From positions 496,001-560,000 of the forward strand of contig SADC01000867.1 of assembly GCA_004194705.1 (NCBI GenBank): a stretch of 64,000 bases of DNA. The letters are read 5' to 3'. A model generated the notes under the pieces. The model was not told the DNA's origin and searched no databases. It was given only the letters and a program-made list of their open reading frames with translations. Numbering within the stretch: position 1 is the stretch's first letter; every line of letters starts with the position of its first letter. Positions 35,489 through 47,375 of the stretch are shown here, piece after piece. A program made the position numbers and the translations under genes. This DNA comes from Ditylenchus dipsaci. Lineage: Eukaryota; Nematoda; Chromadorea; Rhabditida; Anguinidae.

Positions 35489-37801
35489 ATGACTCAAAAC
35501 TATGGAAAAGTTAAGCAGTTGCAGTGGACAGCGGTTGTGGTGGGCAAGGAAAATCCCGAGCATCTAAATAAAGCTTTTGGTACTGGTCGTGGCTACTGGA
35601 CCTGTTCTAAAGACAAGTGTGTTATATTCATCTTTACATGCACTATGACTATGCTTTAGCACTGATTATCCCATAGACATTGTTCTTGGCTTAGATCAAG
35701 AAGCTCACTTTTACAGAATTGACATTGCTTTCAAAACTGCTATGGCTCGTAAGGTGTTCATTACTCATTTGGCTTCTTATTCAAACTATTTAGCCAAAAA
35801 AATCAAGTTCAAGATAGGTCGTCGGCAGAAAGATTGGCTTAATCAAGACAACCACTTTAAAGACAAAACCAGCAATGTTAACTGGGAATATGAAATTGCA
35901 AAGTCAGCGAGATATTCTAATCAGGGAACATTATTGCTCGAATATTCAGACGAGCAAATGTTAAATGAAGAGTATATAGTGTACAAGTATGTGTTCAGTC
36001 AGCGACACTCCAGTGTGGGGCAGTGGTTGTGGATGATTGTTGATGTCCCTTTTCCTAATGAGGAACACAATCCTTTCAACCAGGTTATTTGAACATAAAT
36101 AAAACTTTTTTTAAATGTTGCTCCAAAAGACTAAAAATATATTTTATTACTGCTTCTCGGTCTATTAGACGTCAAAAATCTAAAATTAAGAGTCATTCTT
36201 TTTTCCACAAAATTTTTGATTTAAAACTATAATGCCAACCTAGTTTCTAGATTTGTTTAATTAGCTTGGTCATTTATGGCACTACAAGTCTAAACTCGTT
36301 TCACCACTCAAGTATGGCAGATGAAAACAGTCTTTCGACAAGACGAAGAATAGGAAGACAATCAAGAAGAAGAGCCAGCAGGCCATCATCTACTTCATCA
36401 TTGGATTCTTTTTCGCTCTCACATTGGGACGAAGAGAATGGATATCACAAACGTCTACACAGTACACACAGTCATTCAACCAAGGGACATTATAGAACAT
36501 GGAATGATCTATATTCAGAGTAAATTTTCAGTAAAATAGTTAATGTGAACCAAATTAAATTAGCTACATCAAAAATAGTACTTAGTTTCGCATAATAACC
36601 GTATATTTTCTGTTAATACATTCTCCGAGAAATGCGGAAAAATAATAGCACCGGTAGTATTAGCAAAGCATGGGGTTTCAGAGTTCCAAAAATAAGTAGT
36701 AATTTAAATTCTATATTTGTATGAGATCAGCTAAATTTTTTATTTTTCGGTGACACCCGGTACTCTAAACGAAAGCTGAGGATCTCCTCTTTCGGAAAAT
36801 ACAGACCGAATTTTGTAAATTAGAGAATTTAGTAACTTACGAAAAGGAAAGGCTCTATTCTTACCACTGTCAGTTCTTTTTCCATTTTTATAAGGCCTGT
36901 TCCTTTTCTACTTTTTTAAACTCCCTCCTCCTTAGCAAAATTTGGTCTTTATTTCCTGAAAGAGGATATCCTCAGCTTTTGTTTAAGGATTTAGCTTAAA
37001 AATTTAGCTGATCTCATGCAAAATTAGAATTGAAATTACTACTTATTTTTGAAATTCTGAAACCCATGAGAGATCATCCAATAATTTTATTTTTCTACTA
37101 ACTAAAAAAGATTATAAAATTTTAGCTGCGACCTACTGCCCTCCCCCGCCAAAATGCAAACAAATAATTTAAAAACGGAAGCAAAACTAAAGAAAAAGAT
37201 TATGATCACTTTTACTAATTTTTTAAGAGATGAAGAGCACATCATGTCCTACAGTGGTTTAGATAATAAGTCAGCCGACCATGCTACTATGTTCCCTTAC
37301 CGGGATCCCCTGCAAGCTATTCAAGCAGTCAGAGATGTGTTGCATAAAAAGAAAAAACAAGCCATTAAAGTTAGTTTAAAATATCGAAATAAAACGCCTG
37401 CCAATTATCTTTTATATTTTTAGAATAATCGTGAAGTGGAAGCACAATTCTGTCATAGAGCCATTGAGAGAATACAAGAGGATGTGCAAAAAATGCAGGC
37501 CCTAAAACGGAAGTTGGCCTCAGCTCAGCTACACAATGACATGGATTATGTAGGGTTTCCCAATTATTTTTCAAATGCACAGCTGCAAACCAATTACTAG
37601 CAGGATTAACGCAAAAATGCTATTAAAAAATGCTGCTGTTCAGGTGGCTCATTATAAAACTGCATTAAAAGATGTTAGGGATACATGTTTCCGCTCTATC
37701 CATCTCGATTTGCTGTTCAACCAGGATGAGGTAAATACTGGAAAGAAGTCTAAAAATAACGTAAATTTCAGCTAAACCAGCTGAAACAAAGGTTAGGATG
37801 A
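35489..37801 (+). CDS. CEP104-like protein, short form (jelly-roll and helical region only)
   Basis: Seven exons: 35489-35618, 35677-36083, 36251-36519, 37126-37369, 37424-37549, 37644-37730, 37772-37801. They sum to 1,293 bases, exactly 430 codons plus stop, with every junction in phase. Residues 5-195 resemble the N-terminal discoidin/jelly-roll domain of CEP104 (FAP256): YWTCSKDKYIVLGL, LAKKIKFKIG, SVGQWLWMIV, and NPFNQICLISMVIYG matching the family's NQVALVAINIIG. A Ser/Arg-rich linker follows (residues 200-320). Residues 325-425 match the family's helical part: YRDPLQAIQAVRDVL, CHRAIERIQEDVQKM and HLDLLFN. The family usually continues for several hundred residues with a TOG domain and zinc fingers, absent here. 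CEP104 acts at ciliary tips and centrioles on microtubule plus ends. The first donor (AAGT/GTGTTA) is weak. An XRCC1-like fold was considered, but the helical region favours CEP104. Confidence 0.62.
36620..37080. repeat. inverted repeat in intron of CEP104-like gene
   Basis: AGCATGGGGTTTCAGAGTTCC and ATGAGATCAGCTAAATTTTT at the left pair with AAAATTTAGCTGATCTCATG and GAAATTCTGAAACCCATG at the right; the inner CGAAAGCTGAGGATC pairs with GATATCCTCAGCTTTTG. It is contained wholly within the intron between 36519 and 37126. Confidence 0.75.
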
Positions 37802-38362
37802 GAGTGAAGCGATTTGAACAATCTTTATGTGACTCTTTTTGTTTTACAATGGACATTTGGCAATAAAATTATTAATAGAGCACAAAACAGCTGCGTCCAC
37901 ACACATACTTCTGACATATATTTATTTAAAATTCCTGGCAGGGTAGGAATATTTGCTCAGCTATTGCGTAATACATGCATAATCCTGTCCTGCAACGGCA
38001 TTTGGCTGCAATATACATGACATGTACACAAATTTTAGTAAGCAATGAACTGAATACCTCCCCTTGTCTGTCGACTGCCTCCTATTGTTAGCCTTTTGTT
38101 CAGCCTGTCTATAAAAACATTAATTATAAAAATTTATTTTAATATTTTTTTAGCACCCAAGAGCTAATTTTCACTCAGAATTTTTTTGGCGTTTCTTTCT
38201 ACAGTTAAAACTCGACTCGTTTGATCCCTAGCTGGGTCCGTCATTTTTTACCCTGAGCATTGAAAAATTTTGCATACACAAATTTAGACTAAAGTCGTCA
38301 ATATCAGATTTGCACTTTCTTTCAAAAAAAAACACCTGAAATTTATAAGACTCATGTGTTCT
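37802..38362. other. spacer between convergent genes
   Basis: AT-rich intergenic sequence between the plus-strand gene ending at 37801 and the minus-strand gene ending at 38363. No further exon of either was found. Confidence 0.45.
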
Positions 38363-38794
38363 TCAGGTACAAATCCAAAACGATGGAGTAAAGCAGAAGT
38401 TAATAGATGAGGATAAAAGTTGGTGAGCTTGCCAAGAAGTTTTAGTTTTTGGGTGCCTCATAAAATACTAATTACAACTTACTCATTAGTTCAAGTGGGA
38501 TGCCATCTTCTGCAATGGGCTCTGAACGCCAACATTCAAATGCAGCCAAACAGGATTTGGCAGAGGCGCTTGCGGCATTATTTGTGTTCTAAGATTATTA
38601 AAGTAAAGAAATTAAAGTCCAAATGTAACAAGCACTTACTCGGTTTTGTTGCTCTGGAAGCTGGGCTGCACAACAAACTAGCATGGTGAAAGCAGTCGCT
38701 AATATAAATAACCAAGTGGAGGTTGTGAGCAATGCACTAATTGGGTTGTAGCAACAGATAGGAGAAACTGAACAACTGGTGGAATGAGGGGCAT
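38363..38794 (-). CDS. small secreted Cys-containing protein, four exons
   Basis: Minus-strand exons 38794-38713, 38677-38640, 38588-38483 and 38427-38363, with introns of 35, 51 and 55 bases. All phases fit and the product is 96 residues. It opens MPLIPPVVQFLLSVATTQ, a plausible signal peptide, with a Ser/Cys cleavage region (VHCSQ). The mature part has CCAAQLPEQQNR, then NTNNAASASAKSCLAAFECW and a C-terminal THQLLSSS...CFTPSFWICT before TGA. Two donors are strong GTAAGT; the last acceptor (GGCAAG) is less usual. No family recognised. The opposite strand also has open stretches here, but its junctions are poorer, so the minus strand is preferred. It converges on the CEP104-like gene. Confidence 0.5.
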
Positions 38795-39587
38795 GCTGAA
38801 TACAATAATAAAAATTATAACTTTATGCCCTTCAAATGATCATTGCCGAGAGACTTTTTAAATTCCAAAAATTTAGAATTATTATAGTTTTGAATTTCGA
38901 GCAATTTTTTATTGTGTTATTAATAAGCTTTTTTGTTAGCTTTATTTTTAACTAAGAATTTAAGTCGATCTCTAGATCTGTGTGTAAAAATCAAACATCG
39001 AACAAGGAGAATCGGGATAGCTCGTAGTAGTCAAATAACCGCAATAAACAGCCTTGCAAAATATTGACTCTGCTGTGAGTTAAAAACCCTAAAAATTGAA
39101 GGGGGACTCTATTAGAAGGGAGGGAGGCGTTATTACGGCATTTTCGTAATTGTATTTTCTCGATCGGCCCATTTTTTAAGATGTTAGTTCAAAGAACCAA
39201 GTTCTTATTCCTATGCCTTTATATCTTGTGGTTTGTGGTTTCTAGGAAAATACAAAAATTTTGTTTTTGCGTGTACAAAAATTATATTTTCGCAAACAAC
39301 AACTATCAAAAATGTACACTATTTTGTTATATAACTTTGCTACATTTCGATATGCAGGGTAGACCAGGGTTCACAGACGTCCTGCTTTAGAAGGAATTTC
39401 CTATTTTTTTCACATCTCACAACATTTTATAACAGATTATTCCTGCTTTTTGTAGATTTTTTGGTTTAAATTTCTGCTTTTTGGTAACAAAATCCTGCTT
39501 TTGCGATTTTCGATCTGTGAACCCTGTAGTACACCTTATATTCTAACCGATTTCAATTTTGTTATTTTTTAATATCCAACACAAGAA
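38795..39587. other. no gene seen
   Basis: AT-rich. One MITE-like motif (GGGACTCTATTAGAAGGGAGG, about 39100) and text near 39480-39535 resembling the flank of the 9.7 kb MITE (TCTGTGAACCCTGT). Open frame at 39181-39390 is AT-driven and not called. Confidence 0.4.
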
Positions 39588-40195
39588 GTTATAGCTCGGT
39601 TGCTAGACCTGAGTTTCCGGTTCAGTTTGACACCCAAATGAACATCTTAATGAAACTTCGCACTGAGATGTGCTTATCGGAAGATAACATGTCAATTTTT
39701 TATCAAAATACAGAGTGTTTATTCCTTTTATTGGGATTTCAAACCAGAAATATATATTTTTTTAAATTTCGGTACTCGATGTAGTACAGATAGAGAACTA
39801 CAAAACCTACTTTACAGAACTTTTTTCAATTGAATAGTGTTAAGATATAGACTTATAAAAAAATTGATAAAAAACTCAATCCAAGAAAACTTGAATTTTG
39901 CTCATTTTCACACAACTTTTTTTCTTTTAAAAAGGCATATCTCAAAACTATTTTTATCAAAAAAAAATTATGTAAAATAGGTTTTTTAGCTCATGAACTT
40001 CGCTACAACGCAGTGCTAAAACGTTGTTAGGGTTTTATCCAATTAGTCAAAATTTCGACTACCACACTCTGTATTTCGCTAAGAATGGCATGTTCTTTAA
40101 ATAAGCACATCTCAGCACCAAGGCTAAATAAATTTTTGTGTCAAAAACCCAGAAACTCAGGGCTGTCAAACGAGCTATAATTTGTTTGTTGTACA
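39588..40195. repeat. degenerate inverted repeat
   Basis: TTATAGCTCGGTTGC...CAGTTTGACACCCAAATG and ACTGAGATGTGCTTAT at the left pair imperfectly with ATAAGCACATCTCAG, TTTTTGTGTCAAAAACC and AAACGAGCTATAAT at the right; inner ACAGAGTGTTTATT pairs with ACACTCTGTATTTCG. Confidence 0.6.
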
Positions 40196-40305
40196 TTAAA
40201 AATAAAAAATTTGTGGGCATCGGCTGGATTATAAGGTCAACCAATGGTTGGGTATAGATTGCACAAAAAATAAATATAGAACTGAATATAAAGACAATAG
40301 AAATA

Positions 40306-41300
40306 CAGTGCGTTTCATAATGATACGACACCCCCCCCCTTTTTTAAAAAAACATTATTTTTTGTTCAGTTAGTTTATGTTATGTATCTATTATGTAGAA
40401 AACTGCAAAAAATCGCATTTCACTTAATAAACGGTGTTTTTTTTTCAAACAGGAAAAATATGTTGCCGAAAAGGCAAAAATCAGCGTTTCATAATTATAC
40501 GACTTTTTTGTGAAAACACGTTTATTGGTCCTATAGCATAACCATTGGCATCAAAAACAGATTTACAATGTAAGCCCTGAATCTCAGCTACAATTTGGTA
40601 GGTCAAATTATTCTTTTTGATTATTACTAAAAAAGTTATGACCATCAACAAAAAAAGTGTCGATTTCTAGTCAAAATCAAAGTAAATCTAAAGAAAATGG
40701 TTGTTTGATCACATAAATACTGACTTTTCTTAAAAGTTTTAATATCAAAATTTTCCAGTTGATGCACTTTTTGAAAGCTAAATAATTTCTCCACAAAATG
40801 ACATGTCAGCCATTTTCAAAGGATTGCACAGAGCTGAGAAACGGATGGTTGAATTTAGAAAAAGTAAAAAACCTCTATATTTGCCTTATTTTGGGACATT
40901 TTCACTTCTTTCAACTTCAACCGTCCGTTTCTCAGCTGACTAGAAATCGACACTTTTTTTGTTGATGGTCATAACTTTTTTAGTAATAATCAAAAAGAAT
41001 AATTTGACCTACCAAATTGTAGCTGAGATTCAGGGCTTACATTGTAAATCTGTTTTTGATGCCAATGGTTATGCTATAGGACCAATAAACGTGTTTTCAC
41101 AAAAAAGTCGTATAATTATGAAACGCTGATTTTTTGCCTTTTCGGCAACATATTTTCCTGTTCGAGAAAAACACCGTTTTTTGGAGTTGAATGCAATTTT
41201 CTCTGGTTTTATATGTGCTAGTTGAAAAATATAAACAAATCGATCAAAAAAAATGTTTTTGGCGAAAAAATGGGGTGTCGTATCATTATGAAACGCATTG
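40306..41300. mobile_element. long palindromic Tc1/mariner-type element, TA target
   Basis: Ends CAGTGCGTTTCATAATGATA and TATCATTATGAAACGCATTG, flanked by TA (40304-40305, 41301-41302). The arms extend about 380 bases each (for example ATGACCATCAACAAAAAAAG and its complement) and leave a unique centre of roughly 240 bases. No transposase frame. Confidence 0.85.
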
Positions 41301-42337
41301 TAGCAGTTTTACTTATACAGGATAAATCATGTTTCCTCCGATGGAGGAAACAACTCGATATTTGCAGTTGCTCTTTAACGCCCGGAAATTTTTCAAAAAA
41401 ATAGAAAATATAATTTGCAAAATATAAGAATTAACTCTATGAAGAATCACATAAAATGTACGTGCTTAAACATAAATCTCTTTGTTACTCTGCACACCAT
41501 TTTCATTCGGCCCTTACTAACCAAATTTGCACCAAGACCAAACACACACTCCCACACAAAGACGCAAATCCAACGCAAAACTCAATAATCTAGCAACAGT
41601 TAAAGCAACAATTGAACTGAGACGTTGTTTCAAAACCAAAATATGTTGCAAGGGCAAAGAGGAAATCCTTAACAAGAGCAAATACCTAACTGACAGATGC
41701 AGAGGGTCAATTAAGGAGCTGCATGTTCACTTAGCAGCCAAGAAGTTGTTTAGTTTCTGAAGACACTAGTTAAAAAACAGACAGACTAATCAGCAGGGCA
41801 GCAAATCACATCACTACTCATATTTTAGTAAATAGCTTCTTTAAATTAGTCTTATTTCTAAAATAGTATTTATTTAAAAATTCACAACTAGTGTAAGTCA
41901 TAACAGTTTAACACACAGACTGTAAGACTGGCACATTCTAGTGCAACGATGCAAATAGAAGTTGGCAAAAAGTACATTTGGACTGCTTTCAAAGAAAAAG
42001 TGAGGCTAGTGTCATATACCCTCCTAATCATTTTTAGTGGTACCTCAAAAATGACACTAGTGGTTTGGGGGAGAAGGCCCTTAAAGGAGCGGGTTAGGTT
42101 ATATGACATTACCGCCATAAAAGTCGTTTTATCCAGTGCTTATTGTCATTTTGAGGCGAAAAAAAGATTTAAAAGATCTAAAATAATACCATAATACAAG
42201 TAAAGTTCCCACCCCTGTTCTGGTGCGAAATTTAACAGAGAATTCAAATCTAAAAGTCTTTTTCCAGTAAAAAGAAAGTATGACTCGTGAGTTTGACCTA
42301 CTTTTGAATAGCGTCAAAAGTGAGTTGAGTGTAATCA
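41301..42337. other. mostly empty; one basic open frame not assigned
   Basis: An open frame at 41527-41760 encodes a Lys/Arg-rich 77-residue peptide (RRKSNAKLNNLATVKATIEL) ending AAKKLFSF. No splice context, signal peptide or family was recognised, so it is recorded only as a possibility. Confidence 0.25.
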
Positions 42338-42346
42338 GTAAAATAG

Positions 42347-42772
42347 GGACAATACTTTTTTTGGCGTAAAAACACTTTTTTTGGCGCAAATCCACTTTTT
42401 TTGGCGCAAATTTTTGTTTTGCGTAATTAGATTAAAAATTTTCAACTTTTTTTGAAAAGTTTTAACATCATCATGTAGTTCTGCTCTTCTAGTTTCTGAT
42501 GAGGTATTATTTATTGCATCATCTTTAAAAAATGTGATACAAAAAAGTAAAAGTATGAACCAAATTGTTGCTCTAATTTGGTTCATACTTTTACTTTTTT
42601 GTATCACATTTTTTAAAGATGATGCAATAAATAATACCTCATCAGAAACTAGAAGAGCAGGGCTACATGATGATATTAAAACTTTTTGAAAAAGTTGAAA
42701 ATTTTCAATCTAATTACGCAAAACAAAAATTTGCGCCAAAAAAAGTGTTTTTGAGCAAAAAAAATATTGTCC
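42347..42772. mobile_element. palindromic element with 9-bp target duplication
   Basis: Ends GGACAATA and its complement. The arms pair across almost the whole 426 bases, meeting at AAATTGTTGCTCTAATTT. The outer part repeats TTTTTTTGGCGCAAA. Perfect direct repeats GTAAAATAG flank it (42338-42346, 42773-42781), fitting Mutator-like insertion. Confidence 0.87.
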
Positions 42773-42781
42773 GTAAAATAG

Positions 42782-43239
42782 GTGGTGCTTGAATATTTTA
42801 TATACACATGTACGACATCTATAGTTTAGTATAAAAGGAAAAAAGTGAGATTTCGAAAGATATACAGGGTTGTGTCTATTTCTTTTGCTCATCACTTTTT
42901 GAATATGCGCGGTTTAGACGAGATCTTTTTTTTTGTTCAATAGAGAAGGGAACAGGAATTTGCTTGACACATTATTTGTCATTTTACGCTAAAAAATTTC
43001 ACTTTTTGACGGTCGGTTAATAATTGCCTTGGACCATATGCCATGTAAGATGCTGGATTCGGCTGTCGACACTTACAAAAATTGCTTCCGTTAATGTATT
43101 AAAGTTTAAAGACGGAGTGTGGAAAAAGCATATAGGAATATGTAGGGAATATAAAACTTTATTACTATCAGTCTTCATTGTCAATAAAGATTTGTCGTGG
43201 ATTTTTATTCCTGTTTAATACGACATATGTGTTTAAAGG
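42782..43239. other. no recognisable feature
   Basis: AT-rich spacer. No convincing open frame or inverted repeat. Confidence 0.4.
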
Positions 43240-43830
43240 GTCTATGATGAACGACTATCAACTTCCGACCCTCAATGATTTTTTTTTTCAAATTTTCATG
43301 AAAAAAATTGTCATTTTTTATGGAAAAAGTTTTTGGGAAGTCTCCCCTCTTATCAAAATCTTGTCTTGAATCCGAATACGTTGAAATCAGATCAAAATAA
43401 CTTTTATGAGCTGAGATATCTACAAAAGTAGGTACGTGGTGCAAAATTTCGGACTTATATACTCAAAATGGAGTTGGGGAGACTTGGTACCGGAAACATT
43501 CTGGAATAAGATAGAAGAGTATGTTTGGCCGCTTCGCGGCCAAAGAGTGTGAACGGGGCATGTGAATATGTGGTTGGGGACGAGTTTTTTCGGTGCCGAG
43601 TTTTTCAGTGCCAAGTTTTCTGTTGCCGAGTTTACCCGACACCCTCAAAAATACTATATCTTAGCTCATAAAATTTATTTTGATCTGATCTCGACGGATT
43701 CAGATTCAAGACAAAACTATGGTTAGACTGGAGGCTTTCTGAAAATTTATTCATTTAAAATAACAATTTTCTGATAAAAATTTGAAAAAAAAATATCGAG
43801 GGTCGGTAATCAATATTTTACCTCTATGAT
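43240..43830. repeat. inverted repeat sharing arms with 8.93-9.09 kb
   Basis: Left arm 43240-43412 (TCTTGAATCCGAATACGTTG, GAGCTGAGATATC) pairs with right arm 43655-43830 (ATATCTTAGCTCATAAAA, GATTCAGATTCAAGACAA). The centre holds a small hairpin GGCCGCTTCGCGGCC near 43530. Confidence 0.72.
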
Positions 43831-45513
43831 AACTAAACGTTACATTTTTGGTCTAAACATAAAATTGTGTCATTCGTAAAAAAAGATGGTGATACTTGAA
43901 TTGATTGGTGGTGAATAATCTATTCTTTTTCGCGTTGAAATGGTCATAATTCGGGATAAATAGTTGGGTTTATTGTCAAAATGCGGTAAAAAAAATGTTG
44001 TAAGAATAAAAATCTCGACATTTGGACAATTTTCGAAAATTGGTTTTTGCATTTCATTAACTATTGCTAGAGTCTTTTGACCGACTCTTTGTGCATAATA
44101 TTTGAGCAATTTACCACTCAAAATAAAGCTTATTGTCTCAGTTCCATTTTGAGTGGAAACTTTATTGGCGATTGTTAGAAAGAATAAGTGAAAATAGAAT
44201 TCCACGAAGACGAATTTGAATTTGTTTTAAGTTTCCCTGATTTTTTTAGAGAGACATTAAAAAAGCCACATCCCAACATTCGTATATTTAAAAATTATTC
44301 TGTAAAATAAGTTTTTGTTTAAGCATAAAATAGTAATTAAATAAAACAGTAAATTTGTTTTTAATGAAAAATATGATTAACAAACTTTTTTTACCCGAAA
44401 TGAAAAAGTTGCGATTTAAGCTATTTGGTTGATTTTCAAAAGAATCTGGAAGCCCTGGTTAGATGCCTTACGTCGTGTGGGCATGATTTTTGCAAAAACC
44501 GTTTCAAATACAGAAATTCGTATCGATTTAGCTTAAGAGAACTTTAATAGAAAATCAAATGCAACGGACAAGCAAGTAATTAATCAAAAAAGTATTTTTC
44601 CAAATTTGCAAGAGTCTTCTTTCACAGAGAGCTAAATAACATGATTAAAAGTTGAAAAATGAGGAGTTAATAACTTTTTTGGTTTATTATTTTGTTTTTG
44701 AAAGTTTCTTGTTTTCAAAGCACTGGTCAAAATGTCTTTTTTAGCCAACCGTCTTTTTTTATAATATTCATTCGGAATCCTGTTCAAAATTGTGTATTAG
44801 CTATCCAATGACAGCAAGTGCTTTTCACAGAGTAAAACACAGCTTTGTGAGGTTTCCCTGTGTAAGAATAACATGCTTTATGCGGAACGTAGCAAAAGCT
44901 GATTGCTAAATTAATAAACATCATAAAAAATTTATAGCTCATTTTGCCAGCCAAATGACGCATATAGTCTAAATGAGAATATAGTCTAATATGACCTCTT
45001 GGCAAGATTTAACATAAGATTAAGTAATATTAGCTTGGAGAATGCGTAAAAAGATAACAGAAATGAAAATCTCTTTCAAGCTTCTTGTTTCCAACCATTA
45101 AAAAGGAAACACTGGCGATTGCAGATTAGGCGACGTAGAAGTATTGAAGGGATTAGTAAAAAGAGTAGTTGTTGTCATCCGACTGCACTCCAACCACATT
45201 GTTCTGCTATCCTGTTGTGCCCACATATTTCCCTGGCTATGCACTTCTTTATTAATTGGGAAATATGCCACATTGAAAAGATGGATTATTTTTGGCGTGG
45301 CCATAATTTTTTAGAAAGCCTTTCTTTAGTGTCTAATAAAAACTGAAAAATAGCACAATAAGAAGGAGAATGCAGGAGAGATAAGAAATACTTCTCATAC
45401 CTGATGTTTGCAATAGTCGCATGACATCATGATTAAAAAAGTTAAAAGTTTCATCTTCAAAAAATTATAAATCTGTTAATAATACCAAATTTACAATAAC
45501 ACATCTATCTTCC
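43831..45513. other. long stretch without recognisable features
   Basis: AT-rich. Scattered open frames of 60-110 codons (for example minus 44205-43870, minus 45005-44784) lack family resemblance and splice context. No palindrome of note was found by eye. Confidence 0.4.
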
Positions 45514-45712
45514 CAATAGAGGGTTATGCGACATTTGCGCACCACGACATTTGCGCACCGACACTTGCGGACCCAAAAATTTATTTTCTGGTAGAAAGGT
45601 ATATAACCCTCGGGAACCATTCCATGTAGTCCTATATCATCCTTAGTGGTGCTAATTAACCCGCTTTCAATAGTCCATACCCATTCCCATTGGTCACATT
45701 TGAATAGTATTA

Positions 45713-45850
45713 CAGTCGACCTCGATTTAACGGCACCCCTAGGGACCGGGTCCGGGGTGCCGTTAAATCGAAGGTTCACTCTGACTAAATCTTAGCCAAT
45801 GCTGACCAAATCGGTCTATTTTTGGGTGCCGTTAAATCGAGGGTTGACTG
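45713..45850. mobile_element. pogo/Tc1-type MITE
   Basis: Starts CAGTCGACCTCGATTTAACG and ends with the inverted CGATTTAA...GGTTGACTG; TA flanks at 45711-45712 and 45851-45852. The GGTGCCGTTAAATCGA word occurs twice. It is nested in the left part of the 45522-47805 element. Confidence 0.83.
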
Positions 45851-46161
45851 TACCCAGATACCTAGGTAGTGGTACTAATGAATTACTCAGGTATAATACT
45901 CAATAAGTCAAGACTCGAACATCAAGGGATGTTACCTGTATGGTATCCTTGCGATGACGTAAGTAGGTCAGCTGTGATTTTTGAACTTTATTATAATCAA
46001 TAAACCTGGACCTAAAATAGGTTAATAGCAAGGTACCCTACCCATATTCGTGAGCTAAACCTATTTTGAAAAAAAACCAAAAGAATGATTTCACCTATCT
46101 GAATTCAGGCACTGTGACAAGTGCTTAACTGAAGGGATAAACCCCATCAGAACCAAAATAT

Positions 46162-47375
46162 CGGTACCGGTCAATTTTCCGCCGACCAATTTTCCGCGGA
46201 CAATTTTCCGCGGACAATTTTCCGCCGACAAATTTTCCGCCGACCAATTTTCCGCCGACCAATTTTCCGCCGACAAATTTTCCGCCTAGATTTTGAACAA
46301 ATTTTCACTTTCTGGGGCCTACCGCATAAATAAACTCTGGTATGCATATGTTTTTTTGCATCCAGAGTCATTTTCGAGTGATTTGTGTCTCAGGTATGTG
46401 TGTGTGCGCATCTCAACCCCAAGCAACCAAGCCCCCTGCGCCCCCGAAGGTGCGCAGGGGCTTGGTTGGTTAGAGATGCGCGCACTCACTTACCTTAGAC
46501 ATGATTCCGAGCAAGACTCTTGATCAAAAATGCATTTAGAGACTATTTTTGTTCAGCTCCAGCAAGAAAAATGTGATAAATCACCCAAAAGTGACCCTAA
46601 AAAACCCTAAAAAGACCATCTTTGCCTGAGGGGTGGGAGGCAATTTTTTTGATAAAATTCAACTTTTTTTTATTCAGAAAGTGTTTAGAAGTGCTTCTCA
46701 GAGCTTGTTGTGCAGAACAAATGAGTTCGAGAGGTGATTTTGGGTCACTTTTCAAAAAATCCGAGTATGGGGGGGGGAACTATAAAAGTACCGTTTCTTC
46801 TGTGAATGACCCTTTCTCCTATTTCCCTTGTTATTTTTACTGCCCTATCCTACTGTTGCTTCAGATGAACGCCATTCTTGCAAAGCCGTACGCTTTCAAC
46901 TCAGAACATGGAAAAAAGAAGTTTGTCCATGAAAGTCCATGTAGTGCGAAAAAAAATAATACAGGAAAATAAGTGTTTGGACTAAGGGTCCGAGTGAGAA
47001 ACCGACAAACAAAATTGTGACAATTTCGGCCCTCCAACTAACCGAAACAAAGAATGTGAGCAAACTGAGAACGAGAAAGAAGTTAAATCCGATAAAGAAT
47101 AGTGAAATTCTAGATATATTTTAGATTGGCACTACTAAATATACTAGCCAAACGTGAAAACAGAAATCGAATTATGGCGGCGGAAAATTGGTCGGCAGAA
47201 AATTGGTCGGCGGAAAATTTGTCGGCGGAAAATTTGTCGGCGGAAAATTGTGCGCGGAAAATTGTCCGCGGAAAATTGGTCGGCGGAAAATTTGTCGGCG
47301 GAAAATTTGTCGGCGGAAAATTGTGCGCGGAAAATTGTCCGCGGAAAATTGGTCGGCGGAAAATTGACATGTACC
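46162..47375. mobile_element. foldback with GGCGGAAAATTG arms, 9-bp target duplication
   Basis: The arms (46170-46290 and 47175-47365) are tandem units of AATTTTCCGCCGACC and its complement; the ends read GGTAC..GTCAATTTTCCGCC. Direct repeats CCAAAATAT flank it (46153-46161, 47376-47384). The centre holds a long GC-rich hairpin and an open frame (46622-46972) without recognised family. Confidence 0.82.
46402..46485. repeat. GC-rich long hairpin
   Basis: GTGTGCGCATCTCAACC...AAGCCCCCTGCGC pairs with GCGCAGGGGCTTGG...GAGATGCGCGCAC across a loop of about ten bases, a stem of about 34 pairs. It stands out in AT-rich surroundings. Confidence 0.8.

Noticed and set aside
35277..35492. 71-residue frame upstream of the CEP104-like gene as its first exon
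   Set aside because: It ends in a stop overlapping the ATG at 35489 in a different frame and shows no family resemblance.
38420..38689. Plus-strand 89-residue open frame
   Set aside because: Poor splice context; the minus strand gives a four-exon model with matching phases and GTAAGT donors.
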